Shown here: positions 26,503 through 34,196 of the stretch, piece by piece | Numbering within the stretch: the stretch's first letter is position 1 | Layout: every line of letters starts with the position of its first letter | NCBI RefSeq assembly: GCF_038595055.1 | Contig: NZ_CP152002.1 | Span: forward strand, 5,674,001-5,738,000 | DNA length: 64,000 nt | From: Paenibacillus sp. FSL R7-0345 | GTDB taxonomy: Bacteria > Bacillota > Bacilli > Paenibacillales > Paenibacillaceae | Direction of reading: 5' to 3' | Made by a program: the position numbers and the translations under genes | The notes under the pieces: model-generated | The model's database searches: none | What the model saw: only the letters and a program-made list of their open reading frames with translations | Told to the model about the DNA's origin: nothing

Positions 26503-27369
26503 TTATTGTCCGGAAGCCTGCAGCTTCTGGATGGCCGCTTCTTCATCTTCGATAATGCCGAATTCCATCAGCAGCTCCTCCAGCTCTTCCATGGAGATCG
26601 GGGTAGGAATGGTCAGCATCTTGTTGTTCAGAATCTTCTCAGCCAGGATTTCATATTCCTTCGCTTGCTGATGCTCCGGATTGTACTGGGCAACGGTCAT
26701 TCTGCGCAGCTCGGCATGCTGGACGACATTGTCCCGCGGTACAAAATGAATCATTTGCGTATTCAGCCGGCGGGCCAGCTCCATGATCAGCTCATCTTCA
26801 CGGTCCGTATTGCGGCTGTTGCAGATTAGCCCGCCCAGCCTTACGCCGCCGCTGGTAGCGTATTTCAGAATCCCGCGGGCAATATTGTTTGCCGCATACA
26901 TCGCCATCATCTCGCCCGAACAGACGATATAGATCTCCTGCGCCTTGTTCTCGCGGATTGGCATTGCAAATCCGCCGCACACGACGTCCCCGAGCACGTC
27001 ATACGATACGAAATCCAGATCGCTGTAGGCACCCTCCTGCTCCAGGAAGTTGATGGCGGTAATGATTCCGCGGCCCGCACAGCCTACACCCGGTTCGGGC
27101 CCGCCGCACTCTACGTTGATAATGTCGCCGAAGCCGGTCTGCAGCACATCATCCAGCTCCAGATCCTCTACCGAACCCAGTTCAGCGGCCAGATGAAGTA
27201 CGGTCTGCTGCGCCTTGGTGTTCAGGATCAGCCGGGTGGAGTCCGCCTTAGGGTCACAGCCGACAATCATAACACGTTGTCCAAATTTGGTGGCTAACTG
27301 AGCCAGGGTGTTTTGCGAAGTTGTTGATTTACCGATACCGCCTTTACCGTAAAAAGCTATTTGTCTCAT
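26503..27369 (-). CDS. nifH: Nitrogenase iron protein (dinitrogenase reductase)
   Basis: A 288-residue NifH. The P-loop GKGGIGKST starts at residue 8, switch I DPKADSTR follows, and the 4Fe-4S ligands are Cys97 (VGCAGRGI) and Cys131 (VVCGGFAMPIR). Arg100 in GRG is the residue ADP-ribosylated in some bacteria, though no draT/draG is in the window. It passes electrons to NifDK with ATP hydrolysis. It lies 6 bases after nifB. Confidence 0.98.
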   Translation of the reverse strand: MRQIAFYGKGGIGKSTTSQNTLAQLATKFGQRVMIVGCDPKADSTRLILNTKAQQTVLHLAAELGSVEDLELDDVLQTGFGDIINVECGGPEPGVGCAGRGIITAINFLEQEGAYSDLDFVSYDVLGDVVCGGFAMPIRENKAQEIYIVCSGEMMAMYAANNIARGILKYATSGGVRLGGLICNSRNTDREDELIMELARRLNTQMIHFVPRDNVVQHAELRRMTVAQYNPEHQQAKEYEILAEKILNNKMLTIPTPISMEELEELLMEFGIIEDEEAAIQKLQASGQ

Positions 27370-27375
27370 TGTTCA

Positions 27376-28749
27376 TCATCCCTTCGATATGTTTATATTT
27401 TCAAAATAGGAGCTGTACTTGACACTTTCGAGAATAGCTTCCTGTATTCCGCCTTTGCGGACGAGCGGCAATACCCCGGTTTTGTTCAGGCTGGTCCTTG
27501 GGCCGTCTCCGATCCCGGAGCAGAGAAGAAGGCGGCAGTCACTTAAGATAGAGATGATTTCCTGCAGCGTAGCAGCTTTATCACCGTTACAATCCGCCTT
27601 ACCTTGGCAATATGCCTGAATCTTGCGGACCCCGACCAGCTTGACCTCAGCTCCGTCGGTATCATAAATCAGGAACTCTGTCGCATGGCCAAAATGCTGA
27701 TTGACCTTGTCGCCGCCTCTGGTAGCTACGGCAACTCTGGTTGTGTGCGTGCTGTCCCAGCGCCCTTTGGCTCTGGCCTGCTTCGCAGTGACGCGTTCGC
27801 GGATCTTGGCATCCAGATCACTCTGGAACTGTGCCCTGGCTTCCTGGTTGATGACCGGATCAGCCTCCATCGCCTCCAGCGGAAAATCCTGGTTGCGGTC
27901 CTGGCCGAGCAGCCCGATGGCATCAGCCCGGCATTGCCGGCAGTGGCGCATCACCTTCATCCCGTCACGCCCCAGCAGCTCCTGCAGATTGTGCAGCTCC
28001 TTCGGACGCGGCGCCTTGCGGCCGTCCGCCTCATACTGGCTTCCCGGTGCGATAATCAGCGGTGTAACATTGTGCAGCGTGGCTCCCAGCTCTTTTACTC
28101 TTTTGGACACTGCAGGCAGATGATGATCGTTGACCCCCGGTATCATAATGGAGTTAACCTTGACGAGAATCCCCAGCTTCGCCAGCATCTCCAGCCCCTG
28201 CAGCTGACGGCTGATCAGCAGCTCCGCCGCTTCCCTGCCTTCGTACCGCATCCCTTCGTCAAATACCCAGGGATAAATATGCTGTCCCACGTCAGGATCA
28301 ATCGCGTTGATCGTGATGGTGACATGGCGGATGCCAAGCTCAAGAATCTCATCTACATGCCGGTAGAGCGTAAGGCCATTGGTGCTGAGACAAAGGCTGA
28401 CATCCTGCACATATTTCTTCACCCTGGCAAAGGTGTCGAAGGTCTGCTCCGGATTGGCCAGCGGATCGCCGGGGCCTGCTATGCCGACAACGGACAGTTG
28501 CATAAGCTGCGCTGCAACACCTTTAACCTTACGTTCCGCCTGCTCCGGTGTCAGCACCTCACTCACCACACCCGGCCTGCTTTCATTGACACAGTCGAAC
28601 TTGCGGTTACAGTAATTGCACTGGATGTTGCAGGCGGGCGCAACCGGGATGTGCATTCTGGCATAGAACCGGTGAGCTTCCTCGCTGTAGCAAGGGTGGC
28701 GGCTGATCTCCTCCTCTGCTTCATTTGATATACACGACGGCTGCATCAT
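27376..28749 (-). CDS. nifB: FeMo-cofactor biosynthesis radical SAM protein NifB
   Basis: A 457-residue NifB, first gene of the operon. The radical SAM cluster motif CNIQCNYC gives Cys40, Cys44 and Cys47. A C-terminal NifX-like domain begins near GGDKVNQHFGHATEFLIYDT. NifB builds the 8Fe-9S-carbide precursor NifB-co. AGGAGG lies 6 bases before the first of two adjacent ATG codons. Confidence 0.98.
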   Translation of the reverse strand: MMQPSCISNEAEEEISRHPCYSEEAHRFYARMHIPVAPACNIQCNYCNRKFDCVNESRPGVVSEVLTPEQAERKVKGVAAQLMQLSVVGIAGPGDPLANPEQTFDTFARVKKYVQDVSLCLSTNGLTLYRHVDEILELGIRHVTITINAIDPDVGQHIYPWVFDEGMRYEGREAAELLISRQLQGLEMLAKLGILVKVNSIMIPGVNDHHLPAVSKRVKELGATLHNVTPLIIAPGSQYEADGRKAPRPKELHNLQELLGRDGMKVMRHCRQCRADAIGLLGQDRNQDFPLEAMEADPVINQEARAQFQSDLDAKIRERVTAKQARAKGRWDSTHTTRVAVATRGGDKVNQHFGHATEFLIYDTDGAEVKLVGVRKIQAYCQGKADCNGDKAATLQEIISILSDCRLLLCSGIGDGPRTSLNKTGVLPLVRKGGIQEAILESVKYSSYFENINISKG

Positions 28750-28771
28750 TTCCCACCTCCTGAAAGATTAA

Positions 28772-28788
28772 CGTCATATTACCTAACA
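28772..28788 (-). promoter_or_regulatory. GlnR-like box downstream of the nif start point
   Basis: The minus strand reads TGTTAGGTAATATGACG, fitting TGTNA-N7-TNACA in all but the last base. It lies about 25-40 bases after the predicted transcription start. In Paenibacillus polymyxa a downstream GlnR site is reported to repress nif under excess nitrogen. Confidence 0.75.
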
Positions 28789-28819
28789 ACATTCTCGCTT
28801 ACATGCTTGAATTACTCTC

Positions 28820-28848
28820 ATCATATTTTTCCAGCCCTATACCGTCAA
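28820..28848 (-). promoter_or_regulatory. Sigma-A promoter of the nif operon
   Basis: Minus-strand TTGACG (28843-28848), a 17-base spacer and TATGAT (28820-28825). The predicted start is near 28813, leaving a leader of about 64 bases before nifB. No sigma-54-type -24/-12 element is seen, as expected for Paenibacillus. Confidence 0.85.
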
Positions 28849-28907
28849 TTATATCTAAGCCTAAAAAGCCTTTATTTCCCTTGTGTTTGCAGTATCGCCA
28901 TATCGTA

Positions 28908-28924
28908 CGTCATATTTCCTAACT
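28908..28924 (-). promoter_or_regulatory. GlnR-like box upstream of the nif promoter
   Basis: The minus strand reads AGTTAGGAAATATGACG, nearly identical to the downstream box, about 95-111 bases before the predicted start. In P. polymyxa an upstream GlnR site is reported to activate nif under nitrogen limitation. Confidence 0.7.
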
Positions 28925-28989
28925 CCTATATATCATGTTTCCGTTTGCAAGCTAGTCTGCTGTACTGCTGATATTTGTTTTCAGGACCA

Positions 28990-29018
28990 TTGACAATCTT
29001 CCGGGGCTCATATATGAT
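28990..29018 (+). promoter_or_regulatory. Sigma-A promoter of the terC gene
   Basis: TTGACA (28990-28995), 17 bases, TATGAT (29013-29018): a near-consensus promoter. Transcription from about 29025 gives a leader of some 370 bases that contains the manganese riboswitch. Confidence 0.88.
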
Positions 29019-29064
29019 ACTTTTAGGTTAAACGCAGGATTAATAAATACGTCACAATTTAATA

Positions 29065-29319
29065 GATCCCGTAAAGGGGAGTAGCTGCTTAAACAGAAAC
29101 ATCTGCCGGTTCCTTTTGAAACCGCGCCGTTTCTGTGGATGATATAAGACAGTTTCAGGCTTCGTGCTGTAACTGCTTATATTTCAGATAAAGTCGTCAA
29201 TACGAGAATATGAGGATATTCTCCGGCTTTATCGGCAATGAACTATTGCTAGCGAGACCTTTACCAATCAGGTTAGACCTTTATCCCAAAGGCTGATCTG
29301 TTTGGTAAAGGTCTTTTTT
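29065..29319 (+). ncRNA. Manganese riboswitch (yybP-ykoY) with intrinsic terminator
   Basis: The leader carries the hallmark GTAAAGGGGAGTAGC (29071-29085). Its GTAAAGG (29071-29077) can pair with CCTTTAC (29258-29264) to form the closing P1 stem. The same CCTTTAC belongs to a 13-bp perfect terminator stem (29255-29267 with 29302-29314) followed by six T. The two are mutually exclusive, so Mn2+ binding that stabilises P1 should prevent termination and turn on the gene. The downstream TerC-family exporter is the classic partner. The aptamer's internal helices were not folded base by base. Confidence 0.9.
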
Positions 29320-29398
29320 ATATACATTTGGGTCAAAATAAGGTATTGCAGGTATTTTTTTAAAGGGGTATTTACATCCACATGAGGAGGAAACAGTA

Positions 29399-30226
29399 AT
29401 GGATTGGGGATTATTATTGGAGTACGGCTGGGTACTGCTCGTTCTGGTAGCACTGGAGGGGCTGCTCGCCGCAGATAACGCACTGGTGCTGGCAATTATG
29501 GTTAAACACCTTCCTGATGAGGAACGTAAAAAAGCACTGTTCTACGGTTTGGCAGGGGCATTCGTATTCCGGTTCGGTTCACTTTTTGTCATCTCGTATC
29601 TGGTGGATATCTGGCAAGTACAAGCTATCGGGGCCATTTACCTGTTATTCATAGCAGGGAATCATATCTTCCGAAAACTTCTGTTCAAAAAGCCGGTCAC
29701 AGACGAAGCAGTGGAAAGCGGCAGCGCCAAAGCTGTCGACAAAAAGAAAGCCGGCTTCTGGTTTACTGTACTGAAGGTTGAAGTTGCTGACATCGCGTTT
29801 GCAGTCGATTCCATCCTGGCTGCAGTTGCCCTCGCGGTTGCCCTTCCGCCAAGCGGCATCGGCCACATCGGCGGCCTCGACGGCGGCCAGTTCCTCGTCA
29901 TCTTTGCAGGCGGATTTATCGGACTAATCATCATGCGGTTTGCGGCATCCTTCTTCGTTAAGCTGCTGCATACGCGTCCGGGCCTGGAAATCGCCGCCTT
30001 CTTCATCGTAGGCTGGGTAGGGGTTAAGCTTACTGTTATTACGCTGGCCCACCCTTCCCTGGGTGTTCTGTCCGAGGACTTCGCCCACAGCACCTGGTGG
30101 AAGACAACCTTCTACGTTGTGCTCATCATCATCGCCGCTACCGGCTGGTTCCTCAGCAGCAAGGTTGAAGAAGTAAAAACCGACGAAAACCCGGTTAAGG
30201 AAGTTGACAAACAGCTGGGCAAATAA
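29399..30226 (+). CDS. TerC-family membrane protein (probable Mn2+ exporter)
   Basis: A 275-residue integral membrane protein of the TerC/YkoY family, with about seven hydrophobic helices. The acidic transport motifs are visible as EGLLAADNALVLAIM in helix 1 and EVADIAFAVDSILA in a middle helix. A charged tail (EEVKTDENPVKEVDKQLGK) ends the protein. ATG 29399 has GAGGAGG upstream. The Mn2+ riboswitch in its leader points to manganese efflux or metal loading of exported proteins. Divergent from the nif operon; closed by the hairpin at 30247-30291. Confidence 0.92.
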   Translation: MDWGLLLEYGWVLLVLVALEGLLAADNALVLAIMVKHLPDEERKKALFYGLAGAFVFRFGSLFVISYLVDIWQVQAIGAIYLLFIAGNHIFRKLLFKKPVTDEAVESGSAKAVDKKKAGFWFTVLKVEVADIAFAVDSILAAVALAVALPPSGIGHIGGLDGGQFLVIFAGGFIGLIIMRFAASFFVKLLHTRPGLEIAAFFIVGWVGVKLTVITLAHPSLGVLSEDFAHSTWWKTTFYVVLIIIAATGWFLSSKVEEVKTDENPVKEVDKQLGK

Positions 30227-30246
30227 AACAGCACTGCATCACAATA

Positions 30247-30291
30247 ATAACCCGGAAGCTTCACCTTTAGAGGTGCGGTCTTCCGGGTTAT
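30247..30291. terminator. Terminator between convergent terC-family and GH43 genes
   Basis: ATAACCCGGAAG (30247-30258) and CTTCCGGGTTAT (30280-30291) form a perfect 12-bp stem with an inner CACCT/AGGTG stem. It lies 20 bases past the terC-family stop and next to the GH43 stop, so it may serve both. Confidence 0.75.
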
Positions 30292-30296
30292 TTGCA

Positions 30297-31265
30297 TTAT
30301 CGCTTCAATTGGCTATCCTTGACGGGAACGCCGAAATCCGGCAAACCGTCTGCCTTCCAGCCAAATACCTGGACCCGCGTGTGACGGTTCGGATCATATA
30401 GCGGATCACCTGCAATTTCTTTATAGTTTCTGGCATGATAGACGAGCACATCCTCACCATACTCATTTACGGTGAAGCTGTTGTGACCCGGCCCGTACTG
30501 CCCGTTCTCTTCCGAGGTTGCGAACACCGGTACCGCCGACTTGGTCCATGACCCGGCATCCAGCAGATCGCTGTCCTCATCCGCTGCAAGCAGCCCCATG
30601 CAATAGTTGTAATCTGTAGCGCTGGCAGAGTAACTGATATAAATCCGGCCGTTACGCTTCAGCACTGCAGCCCCTTCATTTACCCGGAAGCCGATAACCT
30701 CCCACGGATACTCCGGAGTTGAAAGCATGGTCTGCCGGCCTTGCAGGGTCCAGGGGTTACTCATCTCCGAAATATACAGATTGGAATTCCCTTCAATTTC
30801 CCGATCCTTTTGCGCCCAGACATAATATAGCACACCCCGGTGCCCGAACACCGTCGCATCCAGCGCAAAGGACTCCCAGGCGGTTATTACCTGCCCCTGC
30901 TCCGTCCATTTCCCTTCAAGCGGGTTCGCAGAATCATTCTCCAGCACATACATCCGGTGGTCAAACAGCCCTTCCTTCGTTTCCGAAGTATGTGCCGCTG
31001 CAAAATAGATGTACCATTTGCCGGCGATATAATGCAGCTCAGGGGCCCAGATATTGGCGCTGAGCGGTCCGGAATCATATTTACGCCAGACTGTGATAGG
31101 CAGTGCAGCAGTCAATCCTTCCAGGGCCAGTGCCCGCCTTATTTCAATCCGGTCATACGCCGGTACGGAAGCGGTGAAATAATAATAACCGTCTGTATGC
31201 TTATACACCCAAGGGTCAGCACGCTGCTCTACCAGCGGATTGATATACTCCCGATTCCCAGGCAT
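30297..31265 (-). CDS. GH43 glycoside hydrolase (probable alpha-L-arabinofuranosidase)
   Basis: A 322-residue five-bladed beta-propeller hydrolase without a signal peptide, hence intracellular. The GH43 triad is Asp17 (EQRADPWVY), Asp136 (SFALDATVF) and Glu197 (RVNEGAAVL). The SANIWAPELHYIAGKWYIYFAA segment is typical. It is divergent from the GH127 gene 150 bases away, and the two probably act together on imported arabino-oligosaccharides. ATG 31265 is preferred over 31271 because of its spacing from AGGAGA. Xylosidase activity cannot be excluded. Confidence 0.9.
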   Translation of the reverse strand: MPGNREYINPLVEQRADPWVYKHTDGYYYFTASVPAYDRIEIRRALALEGLTAALPITVWRKYDSGPLSANIWAPELHYIAGKWYIYFAAAHTSETKEGLFDHRMYVLENDSANPLEGKWTEQGQVITAWESFALDATVFGHRGVLYYVWAQKDREIEGNSNLYISEMSNPWTLQGRQTMLSTPEYPWEVIGFRVNEGAAVLKRNGRIYISYSASATDYNYCMGLLAADEDSDLLDAGSWTKSAVPVFATSEENGQYGPGHNSFTVNEYGEDVLVYHARNYKEIAGDPLYDPNRHTRVQVFGWKADGLPDFGVPVKDSQLKR

Positions 31266-31417
31266 GGACATTCTCCTTTTTCATCCACATTGATATTCCC
31301 TTTTTACACAAATTCGAACGTTGTACTATTTACCTCTGATCCTATGAAACTTTAAGCTGAATTATGAGCATAAACGGAGGTACGGCTCCGTAATTCAAGA
31401 GTCAGGAGAGCTTATTA

Positions 31418-34012
31418 ATGACAACTAACAATACCGTTCCACTTAGTCATAGCCATTCCTTGCTTCATGACTTCCGGATGGACCAGGTGGCAGTGACCGA
31501 TCCCTATTTCGTCAACGCCTTCTCCAAAGAAATACTGTACCTCAAAAGCTACGACCCTGACCGGCTGACCGCCGGTTTCCGTGAAAACAGCGGACTGCCG
31601 GCCAAAAGCGAAAGATATCCCGGCTGGGAAAGCACCGAAATCCGCGGCCATACGCTGGGCCATTATCTGAGCGCACTGTCGCAGGCTTATGAGACTACCC
31701 GCAGTGTACATCTGCTGCAGCGGCTGGAGTATCTAATTGACGAGCTTGCCGTGTGCCAGCTGGATAACGGCTACCTGTCCGCTTTTCCCGAGCAGTTATT
31801 TGATAATGTAGAGAACCGGCAGCCTGCCTGGGTACCCTGGTATACGATGCACAAGATCATTGCCGGACTGACCGCAGTATACCGCGCTACCGGCAGCAGT
31901 ACCGCCCACACTCTCGTTACCGGACTCGGTAACTGGGTGTATCAGCGCAGCACAGGCTGGTCAGCGGAGATTCAGGAGCGTGTACTTTCCGTTGAATACG
32001 GGGGGATGAACGATTGTCTGTATGAGCTGTACAAAATCTCCGGGGATGAGCGCCATCTGCAGGCAGCCCATATGTTCGACGAGCTGAGCCTGTTCACTCC
32101 GGTGCAGGAAGGCCGGGATATCCTGAAGGGCAAGCATGCCAATACAACGATCCCCAAATTTCTCGGGGCTCTGAACAGGTACCGGGTGCTGGGCGAAAGT
32201 GAGCGGTTCTATCTGGAGGCGGCGCAGCAGTTCTGGGACATGGTGGTGCTCCACCACAGCTATGTTACAGGCGGCAACAGCGAATGGGAGCATTTCGGCG
32301 ATCCGGACCTTCTGGATGCAGAGCGTTCGAACTTCACGGCGGAGACCTGTAACACCTACAATATGCTGAAGCTGAGCCGGGAATTATATAAGATCACCAG
32401 TGAAGCGAAATACATGGATTTCTATGAAAACACGTTCATTAATGCGATTCTTTCGTCGCAAAATCCGCATTCCGGGATGACGATGTATTTTCAGCCGATG
32501 GCCACGGGTTACTTCAAGGTGTACAGCTCGCCGTTTGAGCATTTCTGGTGCTGTACCGGAACAGGGATGGAGAGCTTCACCAAGCTGAATGACAGCCTCT
32601 ATTTCCATGCCAGCGGCAGCATCTATGTGAACCAGTATATAAGCTCAAACGTACTTGCCGAGGAATACGGGATTGAGCTGACCCAGACTGCTAATCTTCC
32701 CTATGAGGATACAGCTGAATTCAGCATTCATACGTTAAAAGAGTCCGGCCAGCCTTTTGCCCTCTATCTGCGCCTGCCGGACTGGCTGGCCGGCACAGCC
32801 GAGCTGACGCTGAACGGGCAGAAACAGGCCCTGAACCGGTCAGGCCGCTACGCCGTGCTGGACAGAACATGGTCTGACGGGGATACCTTCAGCCTGCGGC
32901 TGCCGATGAAGCCGTCATACCGCACGCTGCCGGATGCACCCAACGTCGCCGCTTTCCGTTATGGTCCGGTCGTTCTGAGTGCCGCACTTGGCACGGAAGA
33001 TATGGCTGAATCCGCGACCGGCGTAGCTGTCAGCGTACCGACCCGCAACCTGCTGGTCAAGGATTTCATCATCCCTGCCGGCCGGAGTGCGGAGAGCTGG
33101 CTGGAGAATTTTGAGCAGCATTTTGTCCAAAAGGACGGTGAACCGGTCTTCGTACTCCAGGGGACGGATGAAGACAACCGGCTGGTGTTCACCCCGCATT
33201 ATAAGCAGCATTCAGAGCGGTACGGAATCTACTGGAAGCTGGTAGAAGCAGATTCTGCAGAGCTGCAGACGCATATCCTTCAGGGCAAGCAGCGCCAGCG
33301 CGTGCAGGAAGCTACCATTGACAGCCTGCCGGTCGGCAATGACCAGTATGAGCTGGAGCATAAGATCAAAGGTGAGAATACTACAGTCGCCACCTGGGAT
33401 GGTTACAATATCAGACAGGCCGAGCATAACGGCTGGTTCAGCTATCAGCTTAAAGTCCTGCCGCAGCAGGACAACTATCTGTCGGTCACCTATTTCTCCG
33501 GCAACAACGGCAAAGCCATTGACATTTATGCAGACGGCAGGCTGTTGGCCAGTGATACGCTCATGAAGGATAAACCCCGTTCTTTCTATAGTAAAAGCTA
33601 TCTGATTCCTGCAGCTGCCGTTCAGGACCGTACAGCAATTGAGATCAGATTCGTCATCCCGGGCGCTATGAACGGCATTTTTGACCTGCTGCGGATGATG
33701 AGCAGCTTCGATCAGCGGGCAGAGCTGGACAGTCTGAGCTTCGATGCCGGAATTCTTGACCAGCTGTTTACAGCAGACGTCAGCAGCTATACCCTGACTG
33801 TTCCTTACGGGACGCAGACGGTAGAGCTTAGTGCCCGACTTTCGCATAAAAACGCTTTGCTTTACTGCGGCGGCATTCTGATTGATGATACACAGCCAAG
33901 GGCCGTTTCCCTGCCGGAAGCCAGCACCCTGCTGACGCTAACCGTCAAAGCCGAAGATCATATTACCGCAAAGGATTACAGCATCACTATTATCAAGAGT
34001 CCGGTACTGTAG
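31418..34012 (+). CDS. GH127 (DUF1680) beta-L-arabinofuranosidase-like protein with C-terminal beta-sandwich
   Basis: An 864-residue protein without a signal peptide. The first 600 or so residues are the GH127 (alpha/alpha)6 barrel: Glu309 and Cys311 in AETCNTYNMLK, and Cys378-Cys379 in FWCCTGTGMES. These correspond to the zinc ligands and cysteine nucleophile known for Bifidobacterium HypBA1. A ligand-binding beta-sandwich and a cadherin-like tail (LTVPYGTQTVELSARLSHKN) follow. Longer than minimal GH127 enzymes because of this tail. The ribosome site GGAGA precedes ATG 31418. It pairs divergently with the GH43 gene. Confidence 0.9.
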   Translation: MTTNNTVPLSHSHSLLHDFRMDQVAVTDPYFVNAFSKEILYLKSYDPDRLTAGFRENSGLPAKSERYPGWESTEIRGHTLGHYLSALSQAYETTRSVHLLQRLEYLIDELAVCQLDNGYLSAFPEQLFDNVENRQPAWVPWYTMHKIIAGLTAVYRATGSSTAHTLVTGLGNWVYQRSTGWSAEIQERVLSVEYGGMNDCLYELYKISGDERHLQAAHMFDELSLFTPVQEGRDILKGKHANTTIPKFLGALNRYRVLGESERFYLEAAQQFWDMVVLHHSYVTGGNSEWEHFGDPDLLDAERSNFTAETCNTYNMLKLSRELYKITSEAKYMDFYENTFINAILSSQNPHSGMTMYFQPMATGYFKVYSSPFEHFWCCTGTGMESFTKLNDSLYFHASGSIYVNQYISSNVLAEEYGIELTQTANLPYEDTAEFSIHTLKESGQPFALYLRLPDWLAGTAELTLNGQKQALNRSGRYAVLDRTWSDGDTFSLRLPMKPSYRTLPDAPNVAAFRYGPVVLSAALGTEDMAESATGVAVSVPTRNLLVKDFIIPAGRSAESWLENFEQHFVQKDGEPVFVLQGTDEDNRLVFTPHYKQHSERYGIYWKLVEADSAELQTHILQGKQRQRVQEATIDSLPVGNDQYELEHKIKGENTTVATWDGYNIRQAEHNGWFSYQLKVLPQQDNYLSVTYFSGNNGKAIDIYADGRLLASDTLMKDKPRSFYSKSYLIPAAAVQDRTAIEIRFVIPGAMNGIFDLLRMMSSFDQRAELDSLSFDAGILDQLFTADVSSYTLTVPYGTQTVELSARLSHKNALLYCGGILIDDTQPRAVSLPEASTLLTLTVKAEDHITAKDYSITIIKSPVL

Positions 34013-34059
34013 AAACAGCGGATAAACCGGATTAACAACCCAGGATACGTTCACCATAA

Positions 34060-34109
34060 AAAAGACCGTTCTGTCAGCTCAGCTAATCCTGCGCTCAGAA
34101 CGGTCTTTT
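34060..34109 (+). terminator. Terminator of the GH127 gene
   Basis: AAAAGACCGTTCTG (34060-34073) pairs perfectly with CAGAACGGTCTTTT (34096-34109), 48 bases after the stop codon. The A/T flanks would let it work in both directions. Confidence 0.85.
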
Positions 34110-34120
34110 GGTAGTAAAAT

Positions 34121-34158
34121 AAAAAACCGGCAGCTTTTCCAGAAGAAGAACTGCCGGT
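34121..34158 (-). terminator. Terminator of the SLH-protein gene
   Basis: Minus-strand stem ACCGGCAG with CTGCCGGT followed by six T, 39 bases past the stop of the minus-strand gene. Confidence 0.85.
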
Positions 34159-34196
34159 CCTGTACTCAGCCGCCGGGGCAAGATCCCGGTTACTGC

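Noticed and set aside
17687..28749. Alternative (V- or Fe-only) nitrogenase
   Set aside because: No vnfG/anfG gene lies between the D and K genes, and NifD has the Mo-type ligands and homocitrate environment.
28750..29000. Sigma-54 / NifA control of nif
   Set aside because: No GG-N10-GC element or NifA palindrome is present; a clear sigma-A promoter with GlnR-like boxes explains the region.
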